From: an uncultured Bacteroidota bacterium
GTDB taxonomy: Bacteria > Bacteroidota > Bacteroidia > Chitinophagales > Chitinophagaceae
Assembly: GCA_903913355.1 (NCBI GenBank)
Contig: CAIWKU010000518.1
Location: 1 to 7,677, forward strand
DNA length: 7,677 nucleotides
Direction of reading: 5' to 3'
Shown: positions 1-5,578 of the stretch, one piece after another
Position numbering within the stretch: the first letter of the stretch is position 1
Layout: the number at the start of each line of letters is the position of its first letter
Translations under genes and position numbers: made by a program
Notes under the pieces: model-generated
Told to the model about the DNA's origin: nothing
The model's database searches: none
The model's input: only the letters and a program-made list of their open reading frames with translations

Positions 1-791
1 TGATCGTTTTTAGTCCTTTTTGTTACATCTGAATTAAAGTATAGTTTTTTATAATTTTCACCACCTTTTGATAAAGCATTAGGAGTTGAACACATCCAAC
101 ATTTTCCAATTATTCTTTTACCTATTCTAAGACATGTTTTGGTAACACGCCAATTTTCAATAACATTATTTGGGCGAATCCATTTACCTGATTCATCGTG
201 AAATAAATATATCAACTTTTCACTATCAAAAGAGTTATTGTCTGTATTTTTCCAATCAATAATAGTATCAAGTCCATCTACATATTCTTGTTGTGCTTCA
301 TACATATTTTTTCTTGTAATCTTTGATGCAGGAACTCTAAATGATAATTCTGTTTTAGGTTTATCCATACCATCCATTACAGGTTTAAAAAAGAATGGAT
401 ATGAATTATAAATATTTACTACTTTTCCGGTAAATAAACTTTTAGCATCTGCTCCTGTTTTAGAAAGCAATCCTAAATGCGATTTACGTGCTAATGTACC
501 GATATTATCTGTTTCAGAAGCTCCCATAAATGATGCCCCCGAACGTCTTATTTTAAGATAGTTCATCCCAAAACAACGTGGATCTGCTTTACAGGCTTCC
601 CAAAATAAAAACAATACCCTATTTGCTTCTCTAAATTCAGGATACCCTACATCAATACTTGCCCATTCTAAATACATCCAATGTGAACCTGTAATATATG
701 TTGAAACTCCATTATTCATAAAGAACATACCATATTCTCTATATTCATATTGTTTCTCAATATAGTTTACATTTTTGTATTTATTTATGAG
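1..791 (-). CDS. terL: Phage terminase large subunit (TerL), ATPase domain, partial at both ends
   Basis: TerL is the motor that pumps phage DNA into the prohead and cuts it with a C-terminal nuclease. Reading the minus strand from 791 gives about 263 codons with no stop, running off the left edge. The ATPase motifs occur in the expected order. There is a deviant Walker A, KIRRSGAS (fragment residues ~80-87, RRSGAS at 531-548). Walker B is LIYLFHDE (~193-200, 192-215) with the catalytic Glu. The coupling motif is CSTPN (~234-238, 78-92). Ahead of Walker A lie aromatic-rich stretches (GMFFMNNG, YITGSHWMYLEW) and REANRVLFLFWEACKADPRC, which I recall from terminases of Bacteroidota phages. The nuclease domain lies beyond the window. 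The 5' end is also missing: an in-frame TGA at 792-794 is followed by no plausible start before the conserved part (first ATG at 726-728). It is more A+T-rich than the other genes. Assignment rests on motifs and memory of the family, not on a search. Confidence 0.8.
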
Positions 792-876
792 TCAATTTAA
801 AAAAGAGAGTTTGCAATTGGTCGGTGTTATTGAGCAGAATACGATAGATTCATATCCTGAAAAAAAGAACAATTAA
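766..876 (+). pseudogene. C-terminal remnant of an unidentified host gene
   Basis: This frame is open from just after a TAG at 763-765 to a TAA at 874-876. The likely native part starts about 787 and encodes a charged 29-residue tail beginning MSQFKKESLQLVGV and ending PEKKNN. The stop overlaps the ATG of the DUF2007 gene by one base (TAATG), the arrangement of translationally coupled operon partners, so this is probably the genuine end of the preceding gene and not a chance frame. The short hydrophobic stretch before it (FTFLYLF) could be the end of a membrane segment or merely phage-side sequence read in this frame. I do not recognise the family. The upstream body of the gene is replaced by the terminase fragment. 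An independent 29-residue gene starting at 787 is possible but less likely. Confidence 0.45.
781..800. other. Junction between phage-like DNA and the host gene cluster
   Basis: The minus-strand terminase frame is open down from 791. The plus-strand frame that ends at the host-type stop codon 874-876 is open from 766. The two partial genes therefore meet, tail-side of one against broken N-terminus of the other, in or near 781-800. No integrase gene, tRNA or recognisable attachment-site repeat lies here, and I see no insertion-sequence end. Base composition shifts across this point, from clearly A+T-rich on the left to more balanced on the right. The exact base of the join cannot be fixed, because both frames overlap for about 25 bases. 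It may be a natural recombination point or an assembly artefact. Confidence 0.55.
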
Positions 877-1082
877 TGGAATCCTGGAAAAAAATTTACA
901 CTACCCGAAACCCTGCAGAAGCCAGTATTATACAAGGCATGCTCGAAGAAAATAATATACCCGTTCAGATCATGAACAAACAATCCAGCAGCTATCTCAA
1001 TTTTGGGGATATTGAACTGTATGTGCCAGCACTTTTAGAAGAAACTGCTAAACAACTCGTGGAGCAGAACCTGTTAAATTAA
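876..1082 (+). CDS. DUF2007 family protein (putative signal-transducing protein)
   Basis: This 68-residue soluble protein of the DUF2007 family (Pfam 'putative prokaryotic signal transducing protein') has no established biochemical function. The family pattern is visible. An N-terminal strand (WKKIYTT, ~4-10) is followed by a helix with alanine and glutamate (AEASIIQGMLEENNI, ~14-28) that reads as the usual 'inter-conversion of level and ligand' segment, then a strand (PVQIMN) and a closing strand-helix (IELYVPALLEETAKQLVEQ). Length is normal for single-domain members. The ATG overlaps the upstream stop as TAATG, which supports this start. There is no Shine-Dalgarno sequence, as is common in Bacteroidota. 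It lies 87 bases before cdsA on the same strand. In Bacteroidota this family commonly sits beside cdsA and psd, which hints at a link to membrane lipid supply, but that is inference. Confidence 0.8.
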   Translation: MESWKKIYTTRNPAEASIIQGMLEENNIPVQIMNKQSSSYLNFGDIELYVPALLEETAKQLVEQNLLN

Positions 1083-1169
1083 GAGAATAGGCGAAAGACA
1101 AAAATAAAAGGATATCAGCTATTGCTTTTGAATTTTATTTTACCTTGCTGTTAATTATACCTCCAGATC

Positions 1170-2036
1170 ATGGCTTTCAGTTTTCAATCCTTTAAAACAC
1201 GCACACTTACCGCAATTGTTTTTGTAGTGATTATGCTTGGTGGATTATTATGGAACCAATGGAGTTTTCTGCTATTATTTTCAATAATACATTTTGGGTG
1301 TTGGATTGAATACCAGAAACTGATAAAACTGATTGATGCGGATTATAAAGAAGTAAGTACTGTTCATCAATATGCGATCATGTTTATTGGTTGGGGTTTT
1401 ATGCTATGGATGACGAATAGCAACTATCAGATTGGCAGTTGGTCGCTTTCAGACATTGGCTGGCTCATACTAACCATCGCATTGATTGCTTTTGTAGTGA
1501 ATGAGTATTTTATCAATAAAAAAATACTCTATCAATTGACGGCGCATTCTTTATTTGGCTTTATCTATATTTCTTTAAGCTGGGGACTTATGATGCAATT
1601 ATGGGGAAATATGGATCATAAAGTATTTGCAGGCGGGCAGGATTGGCTGATGCCGGTAATACTGATTACTTCAATATGGATCAATGATACTATGGCCTAC
1701 CTGGTAGGCTCATTTATTGGCAAAACGCCTTTCTCTGCCATCTCCCCTAAAAAAACATGGGAAGGAACTATTGGCGGGGCCATTTTGGCTGTGCTGGTAA
1801 TCAGTGTTGGGGGAGTATATATATTTCATTTTCAGGCAAAACCATTATTACTGATAAGTATTACTGCGGCCATTGCCGGTACTACAGGGGATTTGCTGGA
1901 AAGTAAACTGAAACGCATGGCGGGAGTAAAAGACAGTGGACAAATCATGCCCGGTCATGGTGGCTTTCTTGACAGATTTGACTCCTTATTAGTAGCGACT
2001 ACGATTGTTTCTATCGTTTTTTACTTTTTCTGGTAA
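1170..2036 (+). CDS. cdsA: Phosphatidate cytidylyltransferase (CDP-diglyceride synthase)
   Basis: CdsA converts phosphatidic acid and CTP to CDP-diacylglycerol plus pyrophosphate, the branch-point precursor of phosphatidylethanolamine, phosphatidylglycerol and cardiolipin. It is an integral protein of the inner membrane. The 288-residue product is strongly hydrophobic, with several likely membrane segments (about 12-42, 66-82, 94-111, 126-146, 160-180, 200-221, 225-241 and 272-288). The family signature is complete near the C-terminus, residues 245-271: S-K-L-K-R, then K-D-S-G, P-G-H-G-G and D-R-F-D, which hold the CTP/metal-binding acidic residues. The preceding segment around 170-203 (WINDTMAYLVG, then SPKKTWEGTIGG) is also typical. 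Length is normal. It follows the DUF2007 gene by 87 bases and precedes psd by 68. The three are probably co-transcribed, though psd may have its own promoter. The start ATG fits the N-terminal length of relatives. Confidence 0.95.
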   Translation: MAFSFQSFKTRTLTAIVFVVIMLGGLLWNQWSFLLLFSIIHFGCWIEYQKLIKLIDADYKEVSTVHQYAIMFIGWGFMLWMTNSNYQIGSWSLSDIGWLILTIALIAFVVNEYFINKKILYQLTAHSLFGFIYISLSWGLMMQLWGNMDHKVFAGGQDWLMPVILITSIWINDTMAYLVGSFIGKTPFSAISPKKTWEGTIGGAILAVLVISVGGVYIFHFQAKPLLLISITAAIAGTTGDLLESKLKRMAGVKDSGQIMPGHGGFLDRFDSLLVATTIVSIVFYFFW

Positions 2037-2079
2037 ATAAAGAATTCGATTTAGGATAGCCATTCTCAACAATCCGTTT

Positions 2080-2087
2080 TACATTTG
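2080..2087 (+). promoter_or_regulatory. Candidate -7 promoter element for psd
   Basis: TACATTTG matches the Bacteroidota -7 consensus TAnnTTTG at every specified base and lies 17 bases before the psd ATG, in the 68-base gap after cdsA. No clear -33 TTG/TTTG is seen at the expected 19-21 base distance upstream. A secondary promoter within the lipid operon is therefore plausible but unproven. Confidence 0.4.
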
Positions 2088-2104
2088 CCGTTCAACCATT
2101 TCCA

Positions 2105-2761
2105 ATGACAATTCATAGAGAAGGATACAAAACGATTGCCATCACAGCCCTGCTGTTTGGATTACTGAACCTGGTTTCATTTAGTTTTTTAAGTCCAATA
2201 CTCCCCTGGCTGGCACTGGTGTTTTTTGTAGTTACCCTGTTTATTTTCGGATTCATTATTTCTTTTTTCAGAATCCCCAATCGGGTACTAACTATTGATG
2301 ATAACAAAATCATTTGTCCCGCTGATGGTAAAGTAGTGGTTATTGAGGAAGTTACGGAAGTTGAATATTTTAAGGATAAGCGGATACAGGTAAGCATCTT
2401 TATGAGCCCTGCCAATGTACATGTAAACCGCAATCCTATGAGCGGCGAAGTAATTTACAATGCCTATCATAAAGGAAAATACCTGGTTGCCTGGCATCCC
2501 AAATCTTCTACAGAAAACGAAAGATGGAGTGTGGTAACCCGTAATAATCATGGGGAAATTCTATACAAACAGATTGCAGGAGCATTGGCTAAGCGCATCT
2601 GCAATTATACCAGTGTAGGTCAGATGGTGAATCAGTGTGATGAGTATGGTTTTATCAAATTTGGGAGTCGGGTGGATATACTTTTGCCAGTAGGTACAAA
2701 AATAGAAGTTTCTCTTAATCAAGCAGTTAAAGGCGGGGTAACGGTTTTGGCGAGTTGGTAA
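2105..2761 (+). CDS. psd: Phosphatidylserine decarboxylase, short pyruvoyl-dependent type
   Basis: The enzyme decarboxylates phosphatidylserine to phosphatidylethanolamine in the inner membrane. The 218-residue length matches the short 'archaetidylserine decarboxylase-like' class found in Bacteroidota, not the ~300-residue E. coli type. The N-terminus carries two likely membrane segments (about 9-31 and 34-56). The catalytic domain shows CPADGKV (71-77), FMSPANVHVNR (99-109, with the conserved His106), STENER (135-140) and the self-cleavage site KFGSRVD (185-191). Cleavage between Gly187 and Ser188 would give a ~187-residue beta chain and a ~31-residue alpha chain whose N-terminal Ser becomes the pyruvoyl group. 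The GS dipeptide here is FGS instead of LGST, as in other short members. It follows cdsA directly. Phosphatidylserine synthase, the step between them, is not in this window. Confidence 0.93.
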   Translation: MTIHREGYKTIAITALLFGLLNLVSFSFLSPILPWLALVFFVVTLFIFGFIISFFRIPNRVLTIDDNKIICPADGKVVVIEEVTEVEYFKDKRIQVSIFMSPANVHVNRNPMSGEVIYNAYHKGKYLVAWHPKSSTENERWSVVTRNNHGEILYKQIAGALAKRICNYTSVGQMVNQCDEYGFIKFGSRVDILLPVGTKIEVSLNQAVKGGVTVLASW

Positions 2762-2816
2762 AACCGTGTTTGGCAGACTTTAACGAGTAGGAATCAGGAT
2801 TTCAAGGGAAAAATGA

Positions 2817-2824
2817 TAACTTTA
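2817..2824 (+). promoter_or_regulatory. Weak candidate -7 element for the small secreted protein gene
   Basis: TAACTTTA matches five of the six specified bases of TAnnTTTG and lies 34 bases before the ATG at 2859, in a 97-base gap after psd. No convincing -33 element is visible. The gap and the functional break from psd make a separate promoter here reasonable, but this site is only a candidate. Confidence 0.25.
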
Positions 2825-2858
2825 TCAAAGATTCATTCATTTAAATAAAACGATTCGT

Positions 2859-3047
2859 ATGAAGAAAGTATTGGTATTAGCTACAGCTGCTTTCCTGTTT
2901 ACAGGAATTGCATTTGCAAATCAGGGTGATGGTAAGAAATGTGCCAAAGGAAAAGATGGTTGTTCAAAGGAATGCTGCAAAAAAGCGTCTGATAAAAAAG
3001 ACACAAAAACTTCAGCAACCAAAACAACTGCTACCAAGAAAGCGTAA
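2859..3047 (+). CDS. Small secreted Lys/Cys-rich protein, function unknown
   Basis: The product is 62 residues with a clear Sec signal peptide: two N-terminal lysines, a hydrophobic core (VLVLATAAFLFTGIAF) and an A-F-A signal peptidase I site before Asn21. The mature ~42 residues are very basic. Four cysteines sit in one cluster with the pattern C-x6-C-x3-C-C (residues 28-40, within KKCAKGKDGCSKECCKK), followed by a low-complexity tail rich in Lys, Thr and Ala. There is no lipobox cysteine at the cleavage point, so it is not predicted to be a lipoprotein. The clustered cysteines could bind a metal ion or form disulphides in the periplasm, but nothing shows which. Similar tiny Lys/Cys-rich exported proteins occur in Chitinophagaceae as hypotheticals. 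A strong terminator follows 14 bases after the stop, so it ends its transcript. No Shine-Dalgarno sequence is seen. Confidence 0.75.
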   Translation: MKKVLVLATAAFLFTGIAFANQGDGKKCAKGKDGCSKECCKKASDKKDTKTSATKTTATKKA

Positions 3048-3061
3048 TCTTTCAAAAATTT

Positions 3062-3115
3062 ATTGAGCCATTGCTATTTGGAATTTTTTCTAATAAGTAA
3101 TGGCTCAATTTTTTT
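3062..3115. terminator. Rho-independent terminator, probably bidirectional
   Basis: A perfect 11-base inverted repeat, ATTGAGCCATT (3062-3072) and AATGGCTCAAT (3099-3109), extends inward by three more pairs including one G-U (to 3075/3096). That leaves a loop of about 20 bases. On the plus strand it runs into seven Ts (3109-3115), ending the transcript of the small secreted protein. On the minus strand the same stem is followed by a weaker U-rich stretch (complement of 3053-3061), so it could also end the convergent HAD gene, whose stop is at 3128. Confidence 0.85.
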
Positions 3116-3127
3116 ATACCTGCCTCC

Positions 3128-3823
3128 CTACAAAATATTTTCCAATTCCTTCAAGTGATACACTACAAATGTTGGGGTAATATAGGGTTCTACATTCAGG
3201 TGATTAACAAAAATAGTGTCCATACCCGCATTGATGCCACCTTGTATATCTGCATCCAGGTTATCGCCTATCATAATACTTTCTGATGCTATTGCCCCGG
3301 CTTTATTCATGGCATATTCAAAAATTTCTTTGTTGGGTTTTAAGCTGTTACTGGCTTCTGAGGTAATCACCTGCTCAAAGAACTGAGCAAGATTTGCCTG
3401 CTGTATTTTATGGTGCTGCACTTTTTCAAAACCATTGGTAACCAGGTGCATCCGGTATTTCTTTTCCTTCAAATAAGTAAGAATTTCTATTGTGTAAGGA
3501 AATAAACTCTTTTGTTCCGGCAACTGTTCTAAGAATTGAATTCCTAGGCTTCGGGATAAAGATTCATCGGCCAGCTTAAAATCCAGCAGGGCCAGCCACA
3601 TCCTTTTCCATCTTAGCTCGTCCTGCTTGATAAACCCCTTGGTATACCGATCCCATAACCTATGGTTATGGTAAGTATATCTTTCAAAAAACTGGTTAAA
3701 ATCGGGAACACCTTTACTGGCAAGATCATTGGTTTCAAAAAGATTGGCCAGCGTTTTACGGGAATTGGTTTCAAAATCCCATAAAGTATGATCAAGATCA
3801 AAGAATACATGCGGGTACTTCAT
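3128..3823 (-). CDS. yjjG: YjjG/YfnB-type HAD hydrolase (noncanonical pyrimidine nucleotidase)
   Basis: This is a cytosolic haloacid-dehalogenase-superfamily phosphatase. Characterised YjjG dephosphorylates nucleoside 5'-monophosphates, including noncanonical pyrimidines, which helps keep such bases out of DNA. All four HAD motifs are present in the 231-residue product. Motif I is FFDLDHTLWDF (nucleophile Asp9, acid Asp11), motif II is LVTNG (Thr129), motif III is the Lys162 in SLKPNKEIFEYA, and motif IV is MIGDNLDADIQGG (Asp187, Asp190). The stretch between motifs I and II (about 18-100) is the alpha-helical cap typical of the subfamily, and DHTLWDFE is characteristic of YjjG/YfnB. Length is normal. 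It is convergent with the small secreted protein gene and divergent from the SDR gene. The exact substrate here is inferred from family. Confidence 0.88.
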   Translation of the reverse strand: MKYPHVFFDLDHTLWDFETNSRKTLANLFETNDLASKGVPDFNQFFERYTYHNHRLWDRYTKGFIKQDELRWKRMWLALLDFKLADESLSRSLGIQFLEQLPEQKSLFPYTIEILTYLKEKKYRMHLVTNGFEKVQHHKIQQANLAQFFEQVITSEASNSLKPNKEIFEYAMNKAGAIASESIMIGDNLDADIQGGINAGMDTIFVNHLNVEPYITPTFVVYHLKELENIL

Positions 3824-3902
3824 CCTGCAAAGTACGAACTTGTTTTATGTACCCCATTTGCTATGTAAAAAAGTTCTTACTTCGTAGTTATAATACTGAG
3901 TT
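3824..3902. promoter_or_regulatory. Divergent promoter region between yjjG-type gene and SDR gene
   Basis: The two start codons face away from each other across 79 bases, so this gap must carry the start signals for both unless transcription begins inside a gene. On the plus strand, a TTTG at 3857-3860 followed after 17 bases by TACTTCG is a rough -33/-7 pair. A TATAAT at 3889-3894 also occurs, but lies only 8 bases from the ATG. On the minus strand, TACTTTG (complement of 3828-3834) resembles a -7 element but has one base too few and is very close to the start. No operator-like palindrome is evident. Confidence 0.35.
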
Positions 3903-4601
3903 ATGAATGTAATTATCACTGGCGCTTCAAAAGGGATTGGTAAAGCCATTGCCCAGGTTTTTGCCGCTGAAGGCAACCACCTTTTTCTCTGTAGCAGGAA
4001 TGAAAAACAATTATATGATACTATTGCTTATCTGCAAACCAGTTACCCGTATTGTAAGGTTAGTGGGCAAATTGCAGATATGGGAGTCAAAGATGATATC
4101 CAAAGATTTGGTGAGTGGGTACTTGCATCAGGTACCCCTGATATTGTAATCAACAATGCGGGCAAATTCACTCCCGGGTCCATATATGAAGAGGCCGATG
4201 GCATTTTGGAAGAAATGATTACTGTAAATCTTTTTAGCGCGTATCGCCTTACCCGAATACTTTTACCTGCCATGATTCGGGCTAAACAAGGCCATATTTT
4301 CAATATTTGTTCGATTGCCTCTTTACAAGCTTATGCAAACGGAGGCAGCTATAGTATCAGCAAATTCGCCCTATTGGGATTCAGCAAAAACCTTCGTGAA
4401 GAATTAAAACCTCATGGAATTAAAGTAACGGCAGTTTGCCCCGGAGCTACCCTAAGTGCCAGCTGGGATGGCTTTGATATTGACCCAAAACGCATTATGG
4501 AAGCTGCTGATATAGCTAAAATGGTGCTTGCCGCATCACAACTTTCATCAATGGCTGTTGTAGAGGACATAATTTTAAGACCACAACTGGGTGATTTATA
4601 G
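3903..4601 (+). CDS. Short-chain dehydrogenase/reductase (SDR), classical type
   Basis: This is a cytosolic NAD(P)-dependent oxidoreductase whose substrate cannot be read from sequence. The 232-residue product is a single Rossmann-fold domain of usual SDR length. It has the cofactor-binding TGASKGIG (6-13), NNAG (84-87), the catalytic Ser137 (ICSIAS), Tyr150 and Lys154 in YSISK, and CPG (179-181) after the active site. An Arg at position 32 following strand two (CSRNEKQL) favours NADPH, by analogy with other SDRs. The N-terminus begins directly with the first strand (MNVIIT), so the ATG is well placed. It is divergent from the HAD gene, and 119 bases separate it from the next gene, so it may be a single-gene unit. 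Candidates include 3-oxoacyl-ACP reductase-like or general alcohol/ketone reductases, but no specific call is justified. Confidence 0.9.
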   Translation: MNVIITGASKGIGKAIAQVFAAEGNHLFLCSRNEKQLYDTIAYLQTSYPYCKVSGQIADMGVKDDIQRFGEWVLASGTPDIVINNAGKFTPGSIYEEADGILEEMITVNLFSAYRLTRILLPAMIRAKQGHIFNICSIASLQAYANGGSYSISKFALLGFSKNLREELKPHGIKVTAVCPGATLSASWDGFDIDPKRIMEAADIAKMVLAASQLSSMAVVEDIILRPQLGDL

Positions 4602-4696
4602 GTAGTTCTCTTTTATATTTCACTTGGTAACAATTTGTTTACACACGCATCATATTAGCATAATACGGTTTTGGCGTTTAAGTAAAAACTATTGGA

Positions 4697-4704
4697 GAGT
4701 TTTG
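4697..4704 (+). promoter_or_regulatory. Weak candidate -7 element ahead of the phosphoesterase gene
   Basis: GAGTTTTG keeps the TTTG half of TAnnTTTG and has one mismatch in the TA half. It lies 16 bases before the ATG at 4721. A TTTTGG at 4670-4675 upstream could act as the -33 element, though the spacing is a little long. The 119-base gap after the SDR gene is large enough for a promoter for the two-gene unit that follows. Confidence 0.22.
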
Positions 4705-4720
4705 CTAAACCCAAACCTGT

Positions 4721-5578
4721 ATGGAAAGACGTCCGGTAGATGTAGTAGTAATGAGTGACCTTCATTTGGGCACTTATGGTTGTCATGCAAAAGAGATTGT
4801 AAATTATCTCAAAAGTATTCAGCCCCAAATCCTTGTCCTTAATGGCGATGTCATCGACATCTGGCAATTCAACAAAAGATATTTCCCCGTAGCCCATATG
4901 CAGGTATTCAAAGAGATCATGAGTCTTTTGAGTAAGGGCACCCGCGTTATTTATATTACCGGCAATCATGATGAAGTGCTTCGAAGATATAGTGATATTG
5001 AAATGGGGAATTTTCAGTTAACCGATAAAGTGGTAATGGAAATTGATGGTAAGATGACATGGATATTTCATGGAGATGTTTTTGATGCAACCACGAAAGG
5101 AAGTGCAAAATTACTGGCGAAATTAGGCGGGCATGGGTATGATTTGTTGATTCATATCAACAGTTTTATTAACTGGTGCCTGAAAGCCATGGGTAAAGAA
5201 AAAATGAGTTTTAGTAAGAAGGTTAAGAACAGTGTAAAAAAAGCAGTAGCATGGATTGGCGATTTTGAACAGACTGCGGCAGAACTGGCGATTGAGAAAA
5301 ATTATGATTATGTGATTTGTGGTCATATTCACCAACCACAAAAAAGAGAAGTAGTTACAAAGAACGGGAAAGTGATGTATCTGAATAGTGGCGACTGGAT
5401 CGAGAATCTTACGTCTCTCGAGTATCATCATAACGACTGGACCATATACCAATATGATGAAAAACAGTTTGCCTCTGTAACTACTCCGGTTGTGACCATG
5501 GAAAAGAAACTGCCACAATTAAATGTGGTAACAGATGAGGTAGCTTTATTTCTTCACTCTTTAGCAATGCCGTCATGA
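4721..5578 (+). CDS. LpxH-like metallophosphoesterase (UDP-2,3-diacylglucosamine diphosphatase family)
   Basis: This is a calcineurin-type phosphoesterase of the LpxH-like group (COG2908). LpxH hydrolyses UDP-2,3-diacylglucosamine to lipid X in lipid A synthesis at the inner membrane face. The dinuclear metal-site motifs appear in order in 285 residues: SDLHLG (Asp13, His15), NGDVIDIW (Asp43), GNHDE (Asn82, His83), the His117 in FHGDVFD, and CGHIHQP (His202, His204). E. coli LpxH is about 240 residues. This protein has a basic middle region (about 155-180, FSKKVKNSVKKAV), which could contact membrane or lipid, and a C-terminal extension after ~245. Many Bacteroidota carry this longer form under the LpxH name, so its true substrate may differ. 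Its last codon overlaps the next gene by 4 bases (ATGA), which implies translational coupling with the glycosyltransferase. The start is chosen because the first strand begins at residue 6. Confidence 0.85.
   Translation: MERRPVDVVVMSDLHLGTYGCHAKEIVNYLKSIQPQILVLNGDVIDIWQFNKRYFPVAHMQVFKEIMSLLSKGTRVIYITGNHDEVLRRYSDIEMGNFQLTDKVVMEIDGKMTWIFHGDVFDATTKGSAKLLAKLGGHGYDLLIHINSFINWCLKAMGKEKMSFSKKVKNSVKKAVAWIGDFEQTAAELAIEKNYDYVICGHIHQPQKREVVTKNGKVMYLNSGDWIENLTSLEYHHNDWTIYQYDEKQFASVTTPVVTMEKKLPQLNVVTDEVALFLHSLAMPS

Noticed and set aside
1..790. Non-coding or regulatory A+T-rich region
   Set aside because: It looks empty if only complete genes are considered, but the minus-strand frame is open throughout and carries ordered ATPase motifs, so it is a partial gene.
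787..876. A possible 29-residue gene starting at ATG 787
   Set aside because: The frame is open further upstream to 766, and its stop overlaps the next gene's start, which fits the end of a longer host gene cut by the junction better than a free micro-gene. No start signal is seen.
1126..1148. Candidate promoter for cdsA (TTTTG then TACCTTGC)
   Set aside because: The spacer is only about 10 bases and the TTTG part of the -7 element does not match in register, so it is too weak to list.
2113..2551. Minus-strand open frames inside psd
   Set aside because: They lie opposite conserved psd catalytic sequence and show no protein family features.
5123..5518. Long minus-strand open frame inside the LpxH-like gene
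   Set aside because: It is fully inside a gene with all its catalytic motifs intact. The antisense product is rich in Ile, Phe and His without domain features, as expected for a shadow frame.
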